Shown one piece after another: positions 12,433 through 25,590 of a stretch of 64,000 nt of DNA. The DNA lies in contig JAAONU010000016.1 of NCBI GenBank assembly GCA_012932295.1, positions 13,432,111-13,496,110 of the forward strand. Reading direction: 5' to 3'. Below the pieces are notes generated by a model that was not told the DNA's origin, did no database searches, and worked only from the letters and a program-made list of their open reading frames with translations. The position numbers were made by a program, and so were the translations under genes. The stretch is from Cyclina sinensis. Lineage: Eukaryota; Mollusca; Bivalvia; Venerida; Veneridae. Position 1 is the stretch's first letter. Each line of letters begins with the position of its first letter.

Positions 12433-13960
12433 ATCTTAAATATATTATTTTAGTGATTGATTAATTATTCGTTTAATCTTTATCCCAAATGTTGCAAGTT
12501 TATTTGTTCTTTTATCAATTATGTTTATATATTTTTCTCTATAAGCTAAAGAATGGAAAAAAGTCATCCATTTACTTAATCTTTTTATTCAAATATCTGT
12601 TTAAAGTGACTGTTTTTTATTTATCACACAAATCGTTCAAAGACATTCTCTCCTGGGAAAAATCACCGCTCTTAGACAAGAGACTGAACATCACTTACGT
12701 CAAGAACACCTCACTGACTATTAGTGTGCTCGATGTTTAAAGCTAGTCCACTCTAAGTGAACAAGTGTGAAAACTCAGTTTTAGAAGTACTGAATATACT
12801 TATTTACAGGGCAATATTGTCATTTCGAAGAGTTTTTTTTTATTACCTCCTGAATATGACGAACTATTCACACATTAATGAATTAACATTGTAAAGAATT
12901 AACTTTAATAGCAGATCAGTCCCCTTGTAACGATAACATACGTCTTGTTTCACTGACAAACCAGATGGGTTGCTCTGCATTAACAAAACAATACATTTAC
13001 TGCATAATTACTTCATAGTGTTGATATGACATAAACACTCTCATTTATCAGGATAAACATGTGTTACGATCAAGTTAACTCATATATACGACCAGTCAAA
13101 TACGAGCTGTCAATGTTAACACCTTTTAACAACAAGGACCTGAAACTCTTTTTTCAATAAAGACATTTTGTAAATTGCTCTATGGATTGCTACGTGTCGT
13201 TTTACATTTTTCGTGACTATATATATACATCAAGTCAATTTTAGCAGCCGATGAATATTATTTACACGGAAAAGTCATGAAATACCTTTTGTCTGTTAAA
13301 TGTCGCATCACACGTGCTAGACATGTGCATTAGTTATGTACAGTATACGATTTCTTCAGTTTAATCACTTTAGCAAAGTATCATTGAATGGTCACGTTCC
13401 GACAAACGATATTTCTTGAAAAAGGGGCAAACAAACAAAAAGTTTTTTTCTTTTAAAAAAAATAAAGCTGCGTGAGAATGGACTAAGCACTAGTATAACG
13501 AAGTAACTCAAATGTCAGTAAATAGTATTGTCTTTTGTTTTTGCTCCTTCATTTAAGTCTATGCAGTTTTCAGAAAGTTTTTATATACTATGATTGATCG
13601 CTAACTTTGAAACTTCACCTCTTAACCTAAGCGAATGTTCCTATATAGAGAAGTTAGATAGAAGATTTTGACACTTTTCTGAAACGATAATGACAATCAG
13701 GAAAATAATTTATTTATATATTTACATTGTCGCACTGGTAAAACGACATAATTAATGTTAAAGTGTCATTAGAAGTCTTTTCTTGAAAAACGAAATATTA
13801 CTGGTTGAGGTAGAAGGGTTTTTGTGACACTGTGTATCCATGTAAGAAGTCTACATACGATAAAATTCTTGTATCTATAGCTAAGTGAACTGTCCACCTG
13901 ATACAGGACATTAACCTACAAACATTTAACTAACGTCTTTAACCAATCATTCTGTAAAAA

Positions 13961-15369
13961 TGCCAAAAAAACTATAGATTAATGATATTCGTCGTGTGTT
14001 TCAAGGCAATTATTCCGCGAGTTTCAATCTTGACATACCACTTTTCAACTATGAATAATTGTCTTGAAAAACATAAGGAAGTATTTTTAATCTGCCATTC
14101 ATTTCTTTTAATCATGAATGTCAATAACATAAAGAGACGCCTAAAGTCGATACTGCAATTGAGAGTTTGCTTATTCAGTTGTAACGGCATGCACTTAATG
14201 TATCAACGTATTTAAAAAAAATTGCCAAATAAACCGATCTGATGATAAATTTACAAATCGAAACTGTTAAATACAATATCGTGTTACGGTAAACTGGGGT
14301 TGCAAATTCTATACTCTAATTATTTTATAGTTACTTAGAAAAAGTCTTGTTGACCTTAGAATTGTTTAGTTGTTTAAAGGATGCTCAAGAAAAAAAATAT
14401 TGTTCAAAATACCTGTGCTTTTAGTAGGGTAATATATTTAAGCCACGTTATCAGTCGTTGTTGGGAGTACAAATAAAAGAAAGAAAATAAAGTAAGTTTA
14501 TACAACAGGGAATTATTAGTTTGGATATTATTAAGATGTGTTTAAAAATTACCGTTGGAACTAAAGAAAAAGAAACTTGTTGACTACCTATGCAGTGACA
14601 AACATCAAGTTTTTATATATGAAAGGATAAGTTTTGCATTTGTAAATAAGATTTCCTTGACTTTATGGTGCTGAAAATTATTTGTTAATAAATATATTTT
14701 TATTGTTAAAGTTTCTTGCTGGTTGTTTCTGTTTAGTTACACTTTGACCGTAACACATGACACACCATCAACTAGATCAATTTTCTATCGAGAAAAAATA
14801 TTCACCATGTGTGTATTTTGCCAAGAATTTGACGGGGGTTTCTCTCTGACTGTTCCGGTTTAGCTTTTTACTCAGAAATCGCAATCTTGTTTTTTTACTC
14901 TTTTTTTGCCAGTGAAAACTGTTCAATGTGGGCAATTTTACCGGTGAAATGTTCTGAAATGAACGTATAATAGCTTGTTTTGCACAGTAAATATGATCTG
15001 GTATTTCTGTGTTCTTTAGTTTTCTATCCATTCAAACTTTTTGTTTATCGTTAACATGCTTTCAAATATAATTACTTAATTTCACATACAACATAAAGCA
15101 TTTGCTAAGACATAATATCAGGAAAAAAGGTGAGCCTGGGGTCAGTGACAGACCTGAACCGGAGGCCGCTAATTTGCATCATTACCCCTACTGAGTGTCT
15201 CTAGTAGCTTTCCGCGTGCTACCACGGAGGAGGACTAATTTGATCAAACTGGATTTATATGTTTGAAATTTATATTTATCTAAGGTACACCAAGCTTAAT
15301 TTAAACAAAGTTCAGTCAAACATAGCATTTAGCTAATTTCACATAAGGAAATGCTATACATAATGCTTT
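13961..15369. other. Spacer between duplication copies 1 and 2
   Basis: No gene recognised. Overlapping open frames on both strands at 13970-14215 and a basic 84-codon minus-strand frame at 14777-15031 lack known domains and splice context. A tRNA-like patch sits at 15130-15240 (GGTTCAGGTCT on the minus strand resembles a B box) and may be a very old SINE relic. Confidence 0.4.
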
Positions 15370-16339
15370 GTTTGTTTTTGTGACAAAAATAGCGTCTACG
15401 TATGAAAAATAATGTATATCAACTTCTCACGGTAGCATTCGAATGGTGGCGATAAAAGGATTGACTTATATCCCTTGCATTCTTCTGATTCAGTTTTCTC
15501 TACAAGTGAAAATATACTAATATTTGTCTTCAAACATAATTTCTTTACATTTGGATAAAAACTTGTTCCAGTTTCCATAAAAAAAATATCCCATTCTCAA
15601 AACTGACGTAGTCTTTAGATGGATCTTAAGTACAGAAACGTAATATTTTTGTCAATGAACAATAGTCTGAATAAAAACATTCTTGTTGTTTTTGTTGTAC
15701 TGATTCTCAGTTCATGTATGTGAAATTATCATTTTGTGATATGTTTTATTTTTTACATTGTTTTATTTTCTTTTTCTTTAAGTATGAGTTAATGATTAAG
15801 TTTTTTTAAATTGCTCAAAACAAACCCTTTACAATAACAGCCTCAATATACGTACTGCTCTAAGGTAAAACTAGTTTTCAGAACAAGCTTTACATTTTTG
15901 AACATATACAGCTTTGCCAACTTACAGCTCACAAAAATTGTCTGGTTCCCACAACACTTACTTGGTTGTGTATAACCATTATCCATCTTGGCTTGATGCT
16001 GCGATACTAGATTGTTTGTTACAAATTAAACTCTTTAAACGATATGGCATTAAATTTTTAATCCAGAGCGCCCAGCTGTTATGCCCTTTAAATAAAAATT
16101 TGTTAGCAGAATTACCATACTAACCCAAGCCATATATTCGCAAAACTATGCTTATTTAATTTGGCGACATAATTTTTTTTTTGTATAACTATGAATTCTT
16201 GTTTAATTTTCGTATATTGATTTAATCACAAGACAATTCTTTTCAGCTTCTACTTGATTTCCCAAAACCAGATAGAATCTCTCATTTATTTCTAAGTCAA
16301 TATAACGACCTTATTCAAGCATAATCATATGTGCAGTTT

Positions 16340-16690
16340 ATCTTAAACAAGACAGCGCTTTTCTGATTTGTTTCCATCAATTTGATGCCTTCTAAGGCTT
16401 CCTGACAGTCTCATATACAATGATACAAGAAACGTCCATTTAACATTCAGTGCTAAAATTATCAAAATACCTTTTTTTCGTTCAATTAAGTACAGTATGT
16501 TGGCAACAAATTTAAATTGTAGACAACCAACTGTATCAGAAAGAATTGGTACCTTATCTGCAAACATCCCATGACGTTATCATTATCAACAACGTCATAG
16601 ATTTGATAAATAAAAAGACCGAACAGAATGGGACTCAGAAAATTCCATTGTTTCAATCCAATTACCACATCTTTGCCGTTTCTTATTCGT
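16340..16690 (-). pseudogene. Degenerate non-LTR (LINE) reverse transcriptase fragment
   Basis: Reading the minus strand downwards, one frame gives GLKQWNFLSPILFGLFI (about 16655-16605), the usual 'GxxQGxxLSPxLFxLFI' block of non-LTR reverse transcriptases. A second frame then gives FADKVPILSDTVGCLQ (about 16564-16517), the position of the catalytic F/YADD box, here FADK. It continues with GSLRRHQIDGNK, the region after the palm. The frame change between blocks, the stops and the lost second catalytic Asp show it is dead. It falls in the part of copy 2 absent from copy 1, so it arrived after those copies separated or was lost from copy 1. Clade not assigned. Confidence 0.55.
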
Positions 16691-19600
16691 GTTTTAACAG
16701 AAACCTATATTGATTGAATTGTGTTAAATAAGTAACCTTTAAGTCAATGTTTAAACAAACATATGAAGTTTTACTTTTCAATTTAAAATATTTATTCATA
16801 ATAGAATAATAAATAAAGACATTTTCATTAATAAAGTATCGGTGCAAAGTCACAATTACAGTCATATACCACGGGATCAAACTTCAACTTTTATTTATCA
16901 TGCGAAAATAGCATTTGCTGAATATACCGATCAAAGACATTCGCAAATTATTATCTTGGTTGTCTCTCATACCCTTTTCTGCAAGTACAAGTACAGACGA
17001 AGTCAAATTGTTCCAAAACTTGATCAGCTCTGAAGACTCTTTTTGACATTTAATGCAAATTTGACACATTAACATTATAGGTTTACACAAAATGTTCCAT
17101 AGCTGGATACTTTTTAGGATTTAAAGCCTTAACAGCTGCAATGTTATCATCAACAGGAATTTCTTCAATTAGAACACACTATTAAACATCACTAATGATA
17201 TTTGACTAATTGTTATTAGTGTTATCAATAACGTTTAACTGCTAGCATTAATATCAAACCAAGACGAATATACCAGGTAATACAGACAAAGATTTGAAAT
17301 GGTCGTACCAATGGCCGCCAGTTATATTTAACGGAGCCTTATAATCATTCTTCAATGATTAAAGGACTTTCCAAAATTTGTTTTGTCTGCCAAGACGTAC
17401 AAAACTTCGCTTTGAAGGGCACGTGGTTGTAAACTTGTTTCATCGACTAACTTGCAATGTATGATTTACCACAGTTTTCAATCTATTGCACTCAGACAAA
17501 TTTCTACCTTGACTCGATATGATCCCTTTTAACGATTAGCTCCAATACTTACTTAAAATGATCCCCATACAATCAAGCCCAGTGTAGACGTCTTATGTGT
17601 AAATTCAGTATAGTTTAAACATATTTCAGTGAAAATATATCAATGTGTTTGAAAGTTTGCTATGTACAGTTCAGAAAAATTTCATGTACTTGCGCGAATG
17701 TCAGAAAGTTCCAGCTGATATCATTTGTGATTTAGATCTCAGATTTGTTAGAAATATCCATTTCATCATGACAATGTATGTAACCTTATTGCAATTGCTT
17801 GGAAGAGTATTCTATCAGATGGTGAAGGTCTCAGTCATTAAATCACTGGCTGAGGTTTATCAGATCCTGCTACTGATCTTTAGTGCTTGTATAATACTTA
17901 CAGATTCTTTCCGGGAAAGCTAGTTAGATGAACTCTCCAACTGATATGTCTTTGTCAGGTAGAGGCATTAAACTCACATACATTTAACTAAACTAATTCA
18001 ACAAATCATTATGAAAGCTACTAAGAGGTCGACTTTAGAAACATAATACGTATAAAAAATAGACTCAGTTCTCAATCTGTCTATCTTAGCTAGTTTATTT
18101 TTACGAAACATCGGTCATTAAGCAAGTTACGTCCGGGTGCACTGAAATGTTCTTGCTAAAATAATAGACGGTTGGCGATCAAAAGTACGGCCGACAATAG
18201 TTTAAATATAAACGTTTAGAAGAAGGGTTTGGCAGTTCACTTGTCTTACCATCAATGTGACTTCAGTTTCTACGAAGATATGAATACATGCATATTCGAC
18301 ATCACTATGTTTTTACTGTTTTCATTTGTTTTGTTAGGTAACTGATATACTTTTCTTCGTACGTAAAGGCTTAAAAATATTCTCATGTTTTTAAACATTA
18401 AAGTGTTAAAAAAATAATATCAGTTTTCAAAACATAACTCTGACCAAACATTATGTACTTCGATTACATAATTTCAAGTCTCATTGAACAAAATGTTTGC
18501 AATCTGACATTGTGTTGATCACTTGGCGTGCATCTCAGAAAAAAACATTTTCTGTATGAAATGAGCTCAAACTAAGTCAGGAAAACAGAGCGGATTCAAT
18601 CTTGTCATATCAATTATTCGTGTTATGTATGAATAATCGTTTTAAATCAGCCTGTTTGAAAAAGAAAAATAACAACAGAAAAAAGCAATCAACAGCTCGC
18701 TATGCTAGGTAAGAGTATTTTCGATTTACAACCATTTCGTAGTTTGGGAAGATACACAGTGGATGTTTTGGAAACCGAGTAGAAAATGTAATGGTTTTAT
18801 ATCTTGTCTGAAAAATATTTATGTAGAAAATTATTTCTGTTGGTCATGAATAAATGCATATTGTGTGCTGGACGATCAATCTAATTGAAGCCTGTCTACA
18901 ACACTAAACACGTGATACTTTTCTGATACTGAGCAATTATTAGTAAACGGATGGCGCCATTTCTTGTTATCTGTCTGTCAAATAAAATGCATAGTCGCAT
19001 AAAGCCGATACTTAAATGTAAGTAGGTCGATGCAGTTATTGTGATTTGCAATTTGCTATTCAAGCTATTTAAAAAAAGACAAATAAGTTTGCCAAATAAA
19101 GCGATCGTTTTCAAAGACTGGCGTTTATAAGACACAACTTAAAACCCGGCACAAAACTTTAGAATATGTTAAAGAAAGCACACGTTCGTAGACAAACACG
19201 GATTTTAGTTGGCGTGCTTATTGTAAACCGGAAAATATCGAAGAGTTAAAAATGTTAATTTGATATGGTATAGACCCTAAACCCATAAACAGGCTTTACA
19301 TTTAATCAGTCACGGTAACAAAGATCAGTTTAAATAGCTGAAAAGTTAATTCCCTTGACAGTGATTTCTTGAGCCGGCTTAAGATTCAGCTCGACATTCA
19401 TCGGTTAGATAAACCTTATTAATGAAAATACTAAGTAGAATTATGAAGCACTGAAACGAAAAATTGTCATTAAAACATATGTTCTGCTTTGATTCTGAAA
19501 AGAACACATATTTTTGCAGTTGAAAGTTTTTTAACGCCGTCAGAATCAATTGTCAACGGACTGCGTTTGTGCGTTCGATTTGTTTCCACAGCTTACATGT

Positions 19601-19989
19601 AGTATAACTGTCATACCAGCCTGCAAACTGAAACCTAGGTTTCAAGCTCTGAAAAAATTATTTGCCTGCGACTTCTTAAATGTGTACTTTGCACTTGCTA
19701 TTCGATTCGAAAGCATTACGTTTCATATTAAGTTTCTTAATATGGCTCTATGATATAAGTTAAAGGAATGTTATGAAAGACTGCGTGATATTCAAAACCG
19801 TTCAGTCCAATAATTGCCTCCTAATTTCTTCAAGTAACGTAAAGAAAACTTTGTTCGGCAGTTGGATTTTCAACGTTTAATTCAAAGAAATTTTTATCTG
19901 TTAACATTTACAAGAAACAATACCAGAGATAAGCATCTTCTGCTAACAATCATTAGAACAGACTTGATATTGTAACACGTAATCAGTAA

Positions 19990-19991
<2 letters not shown>

Positions 19992-20053
<62 letters not shown>
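19992..20053. repeat. (TA)n microsatellite
   Basis: About 30 uninterrupted TA repeats. Copies 1 (about 10857) and 3 (about 27196) lack the run at the matching position. Confidence 0.95.
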
Positions 20054-20056
<3 letters not shown>

Positions 20057-20449
20057 CATTCATTTGTAAATGAAAACCTAAATCTAGATCGCAATGTACA
20101 AAGGTTTGAAATGCATTGGAATATCTTTATTTTATTCATTAATAGGTAAACAAATTTAAATAATTCATACAGTTTTACCTGGAAGTACCAAATACGATGT
20201 AAAGCATATTCAAAGTTGGAATTATATTGGGGCTGAAAGTCCACAGGTATTGCGTTAATTCATGCTTTTGATTATAGAAACTGTCCCTTTTTATGGCAGT
20301 TGATGACATCACGTCATTTTTCTACTATAAATTCAATTGTTTTAACCCAGCTTTTGCATTCTTTCTTCTCTTTCATCCAGCCTCACCTTTTAACACAGAC
20401 CTGGAACAGAGGCTAAGCAACTTTCGTTACGCCCGCAAGAAACTGGCTT

Positions 20450-20605
20450 CCTGTGTTCAACCCAGTGCTCGCTTTGAAAGTATGGAATGTGTTAAATCAG
20501 GGGACTCGCTTTCGTTGTGGATTTGGAACCAGCTATCTCTGTAATATTGGTTCCGAGCCTACCCCTCTACAGAAAAACTTCGCCTCAGCACCTAAAACAT
20601 TCTTT
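20450..20605 (-). repeat. tRNA-derived SINE relic in copy 2
   Basis: On the minus strand, TAGAGGGGTAGGCTCGG resembles a tRNA A-box/D-arm region and AGCTGGTTCCAAATCC a B box, about 40 nt apart. The same sequence in better condition occurs at 27650 and 30590. Copy 1 lacks this segment at the matching site (about 11280). Confidence 0.45.
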
Positions 20606-23600
20606 ATCATAATAAAAAGAGGTAGAAGTTGTCAGTTGTGTATTTAAATGTAGTAACATTTAATTTTATGTATTTGGACATGTGTCATAGAAAAGCTGTA
20701 GTTAAATATCTTCAGTCGCAAATAGATATAAAAAGAAACATTTGTATGGTATGGCGTGACTAACTTTACCGTACCACGAAAAACTTAATATAAACAAAAG
20801 TTTAATATCCAATATGAAGTGAGTGACTTTACCGTAACAAGACAAAAATCATATAAACAACAGTTTAATATCAAGTATAAAGTGACTGACTTTACCGTAC
20901 CAAGAAAACTTCATATAAACTACAGTTTAATATCCAGTATGAAGTGACTGGCTTTACTGAACTCAGGAAAACTGAATACAAACAAGATGGCCTTTGTTTC
21001 TATCACGAAAAAGGTACTTGCATTCAACAGAGGTCATTTTTGCCGATGTCAATATTCAAATTAAAATGAATTATGCATTAACCATTTGCATTCTTATTTA
21101 TTTAATGTACAACAGAAATGTTGTCACAGTAAATGCGGTGCCAATAAACATGATAGATTCTCGTTGATACCGGTCATAAATATCGTGCAGGTCAGTCTGA
21201 AAATGGATTTAAGATATCAGTTGAACATTTCTAAGAAATGAATCATAGTATGAGCAGCCCCCTCCTTTTTGTTGTTGTTTGTTTATTTCGTGTAATATGC
21301 TCTATTACGAGGATAACAGTAAATAGAATACAGTACTGAAATTTCATCGTTACACTAAAATGCTGTCAACACTAAAAACAAGGCTCACAAGAACTGAACT
21401 AGTTTAACATGCAGAGCACGAAAAGTGAAAATTCTTTTATTCATCCAAAATTCATTCACATACCTTTTTTCCCCAAAAATGCCACATAAGTGTATTGATT
21501 GATTGATTAATTATTAATTAAACTATCAACAAAATCGTTTAAACAATATTATTTATCCAAACTGTTGCAGGTTTATCTGTTCTATTTCTCTTTTATTTTG
21601 AATTCATATTAAAGTAAAATTTAAAGTAATCAATACTTCACTTAATGTTGTTACTATGAATGTATATATATATTTTTTCTATCTATCTATAAACTAATGG
21701 ACGAAAAAAAACACCAGGCATTTAGTTAAGCTTTTTATTCAAATGTCAATTTAAAGTGACTATCTTTTATTTATTATACAAAAATCGTTCAGAAACCTGT
21801 CCTGGGAAAAATCACTATGGACTTAGACAAAAGACTAAAGACCACTTACGTCAAACAGAAGTATACGTGTGTTTGATGTTTAAAGTTCACACGGGTGAAA
21901 GCTCGGTTTTAAAAGTACTGCATACAATAATTTACACTGCACTATCGTCTTTTCGACAAGTTCTTTCCTACTTTATGAATTTAGCAAAATATTTTTTTCA
22001 TACATTAAATAACAATTCGTTTACTGTTCTGTTCTGTAACGAAATATTACTTTTTATAGCAGATCAGTCACCTTATGACGGTAACGAACGTCATGCAGCG
22101 CTGACTTTCCATATCGGTCCTTTTATTACACGGCTTATACTGCTTGCTTCACATTTAGTTTTGCATTATCAGAGCAAGACATTTATTGACTATTTAATAC
22201 TGTTATAATGACATTAACAAAATCCCTATTATCAGGATAAATGTATATTCGGTCGGGGATTATTATTATTTACACGAATTACGAACTGTCTATATTAACC
22301 CCGTTTCAAGTAACAGGACCTGAAGCTGGAATAGTTTTTGGTTTCTTTTACAGTAAAGGCATTTTGTAAATTGCTCTATGGATTGCTACCTGTCCTTTAA
22401 CATTTACTATGCATATTCATAAAATTACGTTTAAGTAGATAATGAATTTGATTTACACAAAAAACCATGAGTTACCTTCTGTCCGTTGAATGACATGACA
22501 CATGTGCCAGACATGTGCATCAATTATGTGCAGTATACGACTTCTTCAGTTTAATCTTATAAGCCAATATCATTGAATTGACACGTTTCGACAAAAGATA
22601 TTTGTCGAACTAAAAAGCAAATAACCAAAAGCATCTCTTCAGTATTTTTTAAATTAAAGCTGCGTTAGAATTCACTAAGTACTAGTATAACGAAGGAACT
22701 CAAATGCCAACAAATAGTATTGCCTTTTGTTTTTGCTCCTTCATTCAAATCTTTGCAGTTCTCAGAAAGTTTTTATATACTGATTGATCGGTAAAAAATC
22801 ACCTATAAACCCATAAAATTCAACTTAGCAAATGTACCTACACAGAGAAATTAGATAAACGATTTTTGACATTTTTTGTGGAACGATTATGACGATCAGA
22901 AGAATTAATATCAATTTATTTTTGTTGTCGCACTAGTAAAATGACATGATCAATGTTAAAGTGTCACTCGTGTTCTATTCGTTAAAGACAGAATACAACT
23001 GGTTGAGGTACAGGGTTTTTCTGTTTTGTGTTTGTTTTAGAAATTAATAGAAGATGAAATTCTAGTACCTATTCTTTCTGGGAACGATTGCTAGGTGAAC
23101 TGTTTGCTTGATACATTTGAGCAATGTATACGATCTAAAAGCGGAGTTTTATTTAGGATCTGATTTTAATCAGATTGCGCCTGGTATGAATCTGAGTGAT
23201 AGAGAACATTATATCTACAAACCTTTAGCTTAAGGTATTAGATTCCTAATACCCCACCTCCACTCTGAAGAGTACTAATTTCCATATATTTGTGTAGGAT
23301 TGAGACATTTTCACTGAAGGACATTGGTTCAGACCCAACTTTTCTCTAGTTTTTAGCAGTTTTTCATAGCTTTGGTTTTATAAAAGTAACTTTTATAGGT
23401 GTTAAATTCAATTTCTTTCATTTTAGACATATCTCAATTAAAACAAAGCTTTTTAACATGGTAAATCGATGAAAATAGGGTATCTATGATTTCAGTTATT
23501 AATTTCACAACAAACTAGACGGTAAAAAATATTTCATATTTTGCCTATTTATTCAGACTTGTACTTGAATGAAAATAACTGTAGTTTATTTGAAGCCCCG

Positions 23601-23780
23601 AAAATATATGTTGTAGTTTACCTTGATAACATCGATTCATAATCGGGTGAGGTTTGAAGTGAATATTAGTCATTTCTTAGAACTGGCGAGGTAAAAGTGT
23701 CTGATATGGTCTATATTTTGTCTTAAGATAATATATATATATGTATATTTCTTTAAAAAAATCTCAGTTCAATGAGGGCT

Positions 23781-23820
23781 CACAAAATGTTTATTAGTAT
23801 TCTAATAAACATTTTTGTGA
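23781..23820. repeat. Hairpin-forming inverted repeat
   Basis: ATGTTTATTAG, spacer TATT, then CTAATAAACAT; the stem extends outwards through CACAAAA/TTTTTGTG with one bulged base, about 18 bp per arm. Confidence 0.75.
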
Positions 23821-24316
23821 AAAAAATACTCTGATGTCGACCTGGAGACAAAACACATATAAAAAAATCTACGGATTTATTTTTTACAAGATATTTCCCT
23901 ACATAGTCTCAATAAGTCGCCTTCAAAAGCGGACCAATTTATTAATCTAATATTTTTCGTTGTCCGCCTTTAGCGTCTCAACCAGAAAAGGTCAAAACTG
24001 TGGTGGAAATCGGCGAGAGTTAAGATTTTCAGAAGTCGGGTTTTATCGGTTGTTTCCAGGAAATCTATAACTTACCTTGTTAACTTATTTTTTAAAACAT
24101 ATTTGCCACCAGAAGAAACAGTAAAACATTATATTTTGTGAAAAATCTCTGTTAAACCCATTACCGTTTTATCCCCGTCTCTCAGGTTTACATCGCCATG
24201 CGGGGCGGAGCTTCCTGACACGTTAACCAATGAAAATAATATCTTCTTTCAAAACAAATTTGGACAGTAGGGGAGGGTGTACTGAAAATGTAATGGAAGC
24301 GTGTATTTTTACGTAT

Positions 24317-24419
24317 AAGTTATTGGTCATATATCAAATTTTATGGAATTTATTGCGAGCGAAGCCGAAGGCATAGCGAAGCAATAATTTCTATAAAATT
24401 TGATATAGACCAATAACTT
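24317..24419. repeat. 103-bp imperfect palindrome with GCGAAGC loop
   Basis: Left arm 24317-24356 (starts AAGTTATTGGTCATATATCA) pairs with right arm 24381-24419 (ends TGATATAGACCAATAACTT) with only a few mismatches or indels. The 24-bp centre is rich in CGAAG words. It has no coding content. It could be a folding MITE or the joined ends of a larger element. Confidence 0.8.
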
Positions 24420-25167
24420 GCTTACAGTTTGTCACGTACGCACGTCGGCAACTTCCTCTGAAGTCTTATTAGGACCGCCCTTTCATTTTGATTGACACCT
24501 CTAGCGCCCAAAAAGATGTCGATTGCCTGTCATTCAAGTTGTCACGAGGCTTTTCTCTACATGTACAGTTCAGTTTATAATGCCCGTATGTTATTCTAGC
24601 TATTTGGCATAACTCCGCCCACATACCACATGTTTCGCGCTGTTAATATCAAAGAAAATAAGTCATTTATTTTTTCATACAGATTATTTTATGGGATAAT
24701 TTTTTCAAATTTGAACTGAATATGGGCTCTCTGATTGGATAAGAAACTAGGGCAAACTGTAAGTTTGATTTACTCCTTGTTTATAGTTTCTTAGGCACAA
24801 ACAGAAGAAGTTGGCGAATTTCATTTTTTTTTAAATTTTGACCCAAAATAACAGTTATGGTGGAAACAATCTGAATTATTCTGTATTAATGTTACATAAA
24901 TTGACAAAAATCCAACAATTTTGTCTACAATGTGTTAAACGGCTTTGAACGTTTACGCGCAGTACAGGTTATCATATAGTAGCGCCGTGTTTACATCAGC
25001 TGTCGATATCCAATATGGTAGAGCTAGGTAGATTTTAGCGTGTTAAATCAGTTTGAAAGTTTAACTGCCGATGTGAACTATTGCGTTGATGAATTTTCTT
25101 CATAGATGTCTCTGTACATGTACAAATTATGCAGGTCAAACCCTATTTTATAGCTGTAAATCGTGCC

Positions 25168-25190
25168 CAACGGATTTCGTTGGGCATTAC
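25168..25190. repeat. Short perfect hairpin
   Basis: TGCCCAACG, loop GATTT, CGTTGGGCA: a 9-bp GC-rich stem. No poly-T follows directly, and there is no neighbouring transcript it could terminate. Confidence 0.55.
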
Positions 25191-25590
25191 ATACGCAAAG
25201 AAGAAAACTTTTCCACCACAGTTTTGGTCTTTTTTGGTTTGTACTCTGAAGGGGGATATTGACCTAACATAAAATAGCACAATATACACCTTTTAGAGTA
25301 CAATTATTTGGACTATTCCCTACATACCAATGATTTTCAAGCATGTTACTTCCGGGTTTTACTGGGGTACAGGAAGCTCTATCATCTAATTGTATTCGCT
25401 TGCGTTGCGAAAATGATACTGTTGGCTTGACAGTAGTTTAAAGATAAGCTTCAGGTGGTTAATTTTATGCTATGCTGAATAAAATATTACTTCAATATCT
25501 ACGAACTTATCAGTACGCGCTTTTTTGAGATTTTTATCTAAATTGTTTTGGTCTTGTTAAATAACTTACTTCAAGGCGTCAAAATAATTT

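Larger units (their letters stand above)
7490..13960. repeat. Segmental duplication block, copy 1
   Basis: The first of four collinear diverged blocks. Anchors shared with copies 2 and 3 in the same order: GACGTAG..ATGGATCT (7797), AACTTCGCTTTGAA (8107), ACGGATGGCGCCATTTC (9811), TGCCAATAAACATGAT (about 11728, copies 1 and 2), GCTCTATGGATTGCTAC (13178) and CTGGTTGAGGTA (13800). Frames are not conserved between copies, so the block is non-coding as far as can be seen. Boundaries are approximate, set by where similarity to copy 2 is lost. Confidence 0.7.
15370..23250. repeat. Segmental duplication block, copy 2
   Basis: Collinear with copy 1: GACGTAG..ATGGATCT (15606), AACTTCGCTTTGAA (17402), ACGGATGGCGCCATTTC (18947), TGCCAATAAACATGAT (about 21138), GCTCTATGGATTGCTAC (22374) and CTGGTTGAGGTA (23000). 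Copy 1 to copy 2 spacing at the GGCGCCA anchor is 9136 bp. It is longer than copy 1 mainly because of a roughly 1.4-kb insertion at 15.9-17.3 kb that contains a LINE relic. Confidence 0.7.
23251..25590. other. Spacer between copies 2 and 3, rich in inverted repeats
   Basis: No gene recognised. It holds three separate perfect or near-perfect palindromes (23781-23820, 24317-24419 and 25168-25190) and an (AT)-rich run at 23730-23745. CpG and GC content around 24180-24240 and 24440-24500 is somewhat higher than nearby. Confidence 0.5.

Noticed and set aside
15125..15245. Possible tRNA gene or SINE (TCCTCCGTGGTAGC..GGTTCAGGTCT on the minus strand)
   Set aside because: A- and B-box-like words are present but 60 nt or more apart and no cloverleaf could be formed by eye; mentioned only as a possible relic.
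19894..20244. 116-codon minus-strand frame with YIYIYI tract
   Set aside because: Created by the (TA)n microsatellite; copies 1 and 3 of the block do not keep it.
21756..22208. 150-codon frame, one of the longest in the left half
   Set aside because: It lies inside duplication copy 2; the matching sequence in copy 1 (12611 onward) has stops and shifts and does not conserve the peptide. No domain, no splice context.
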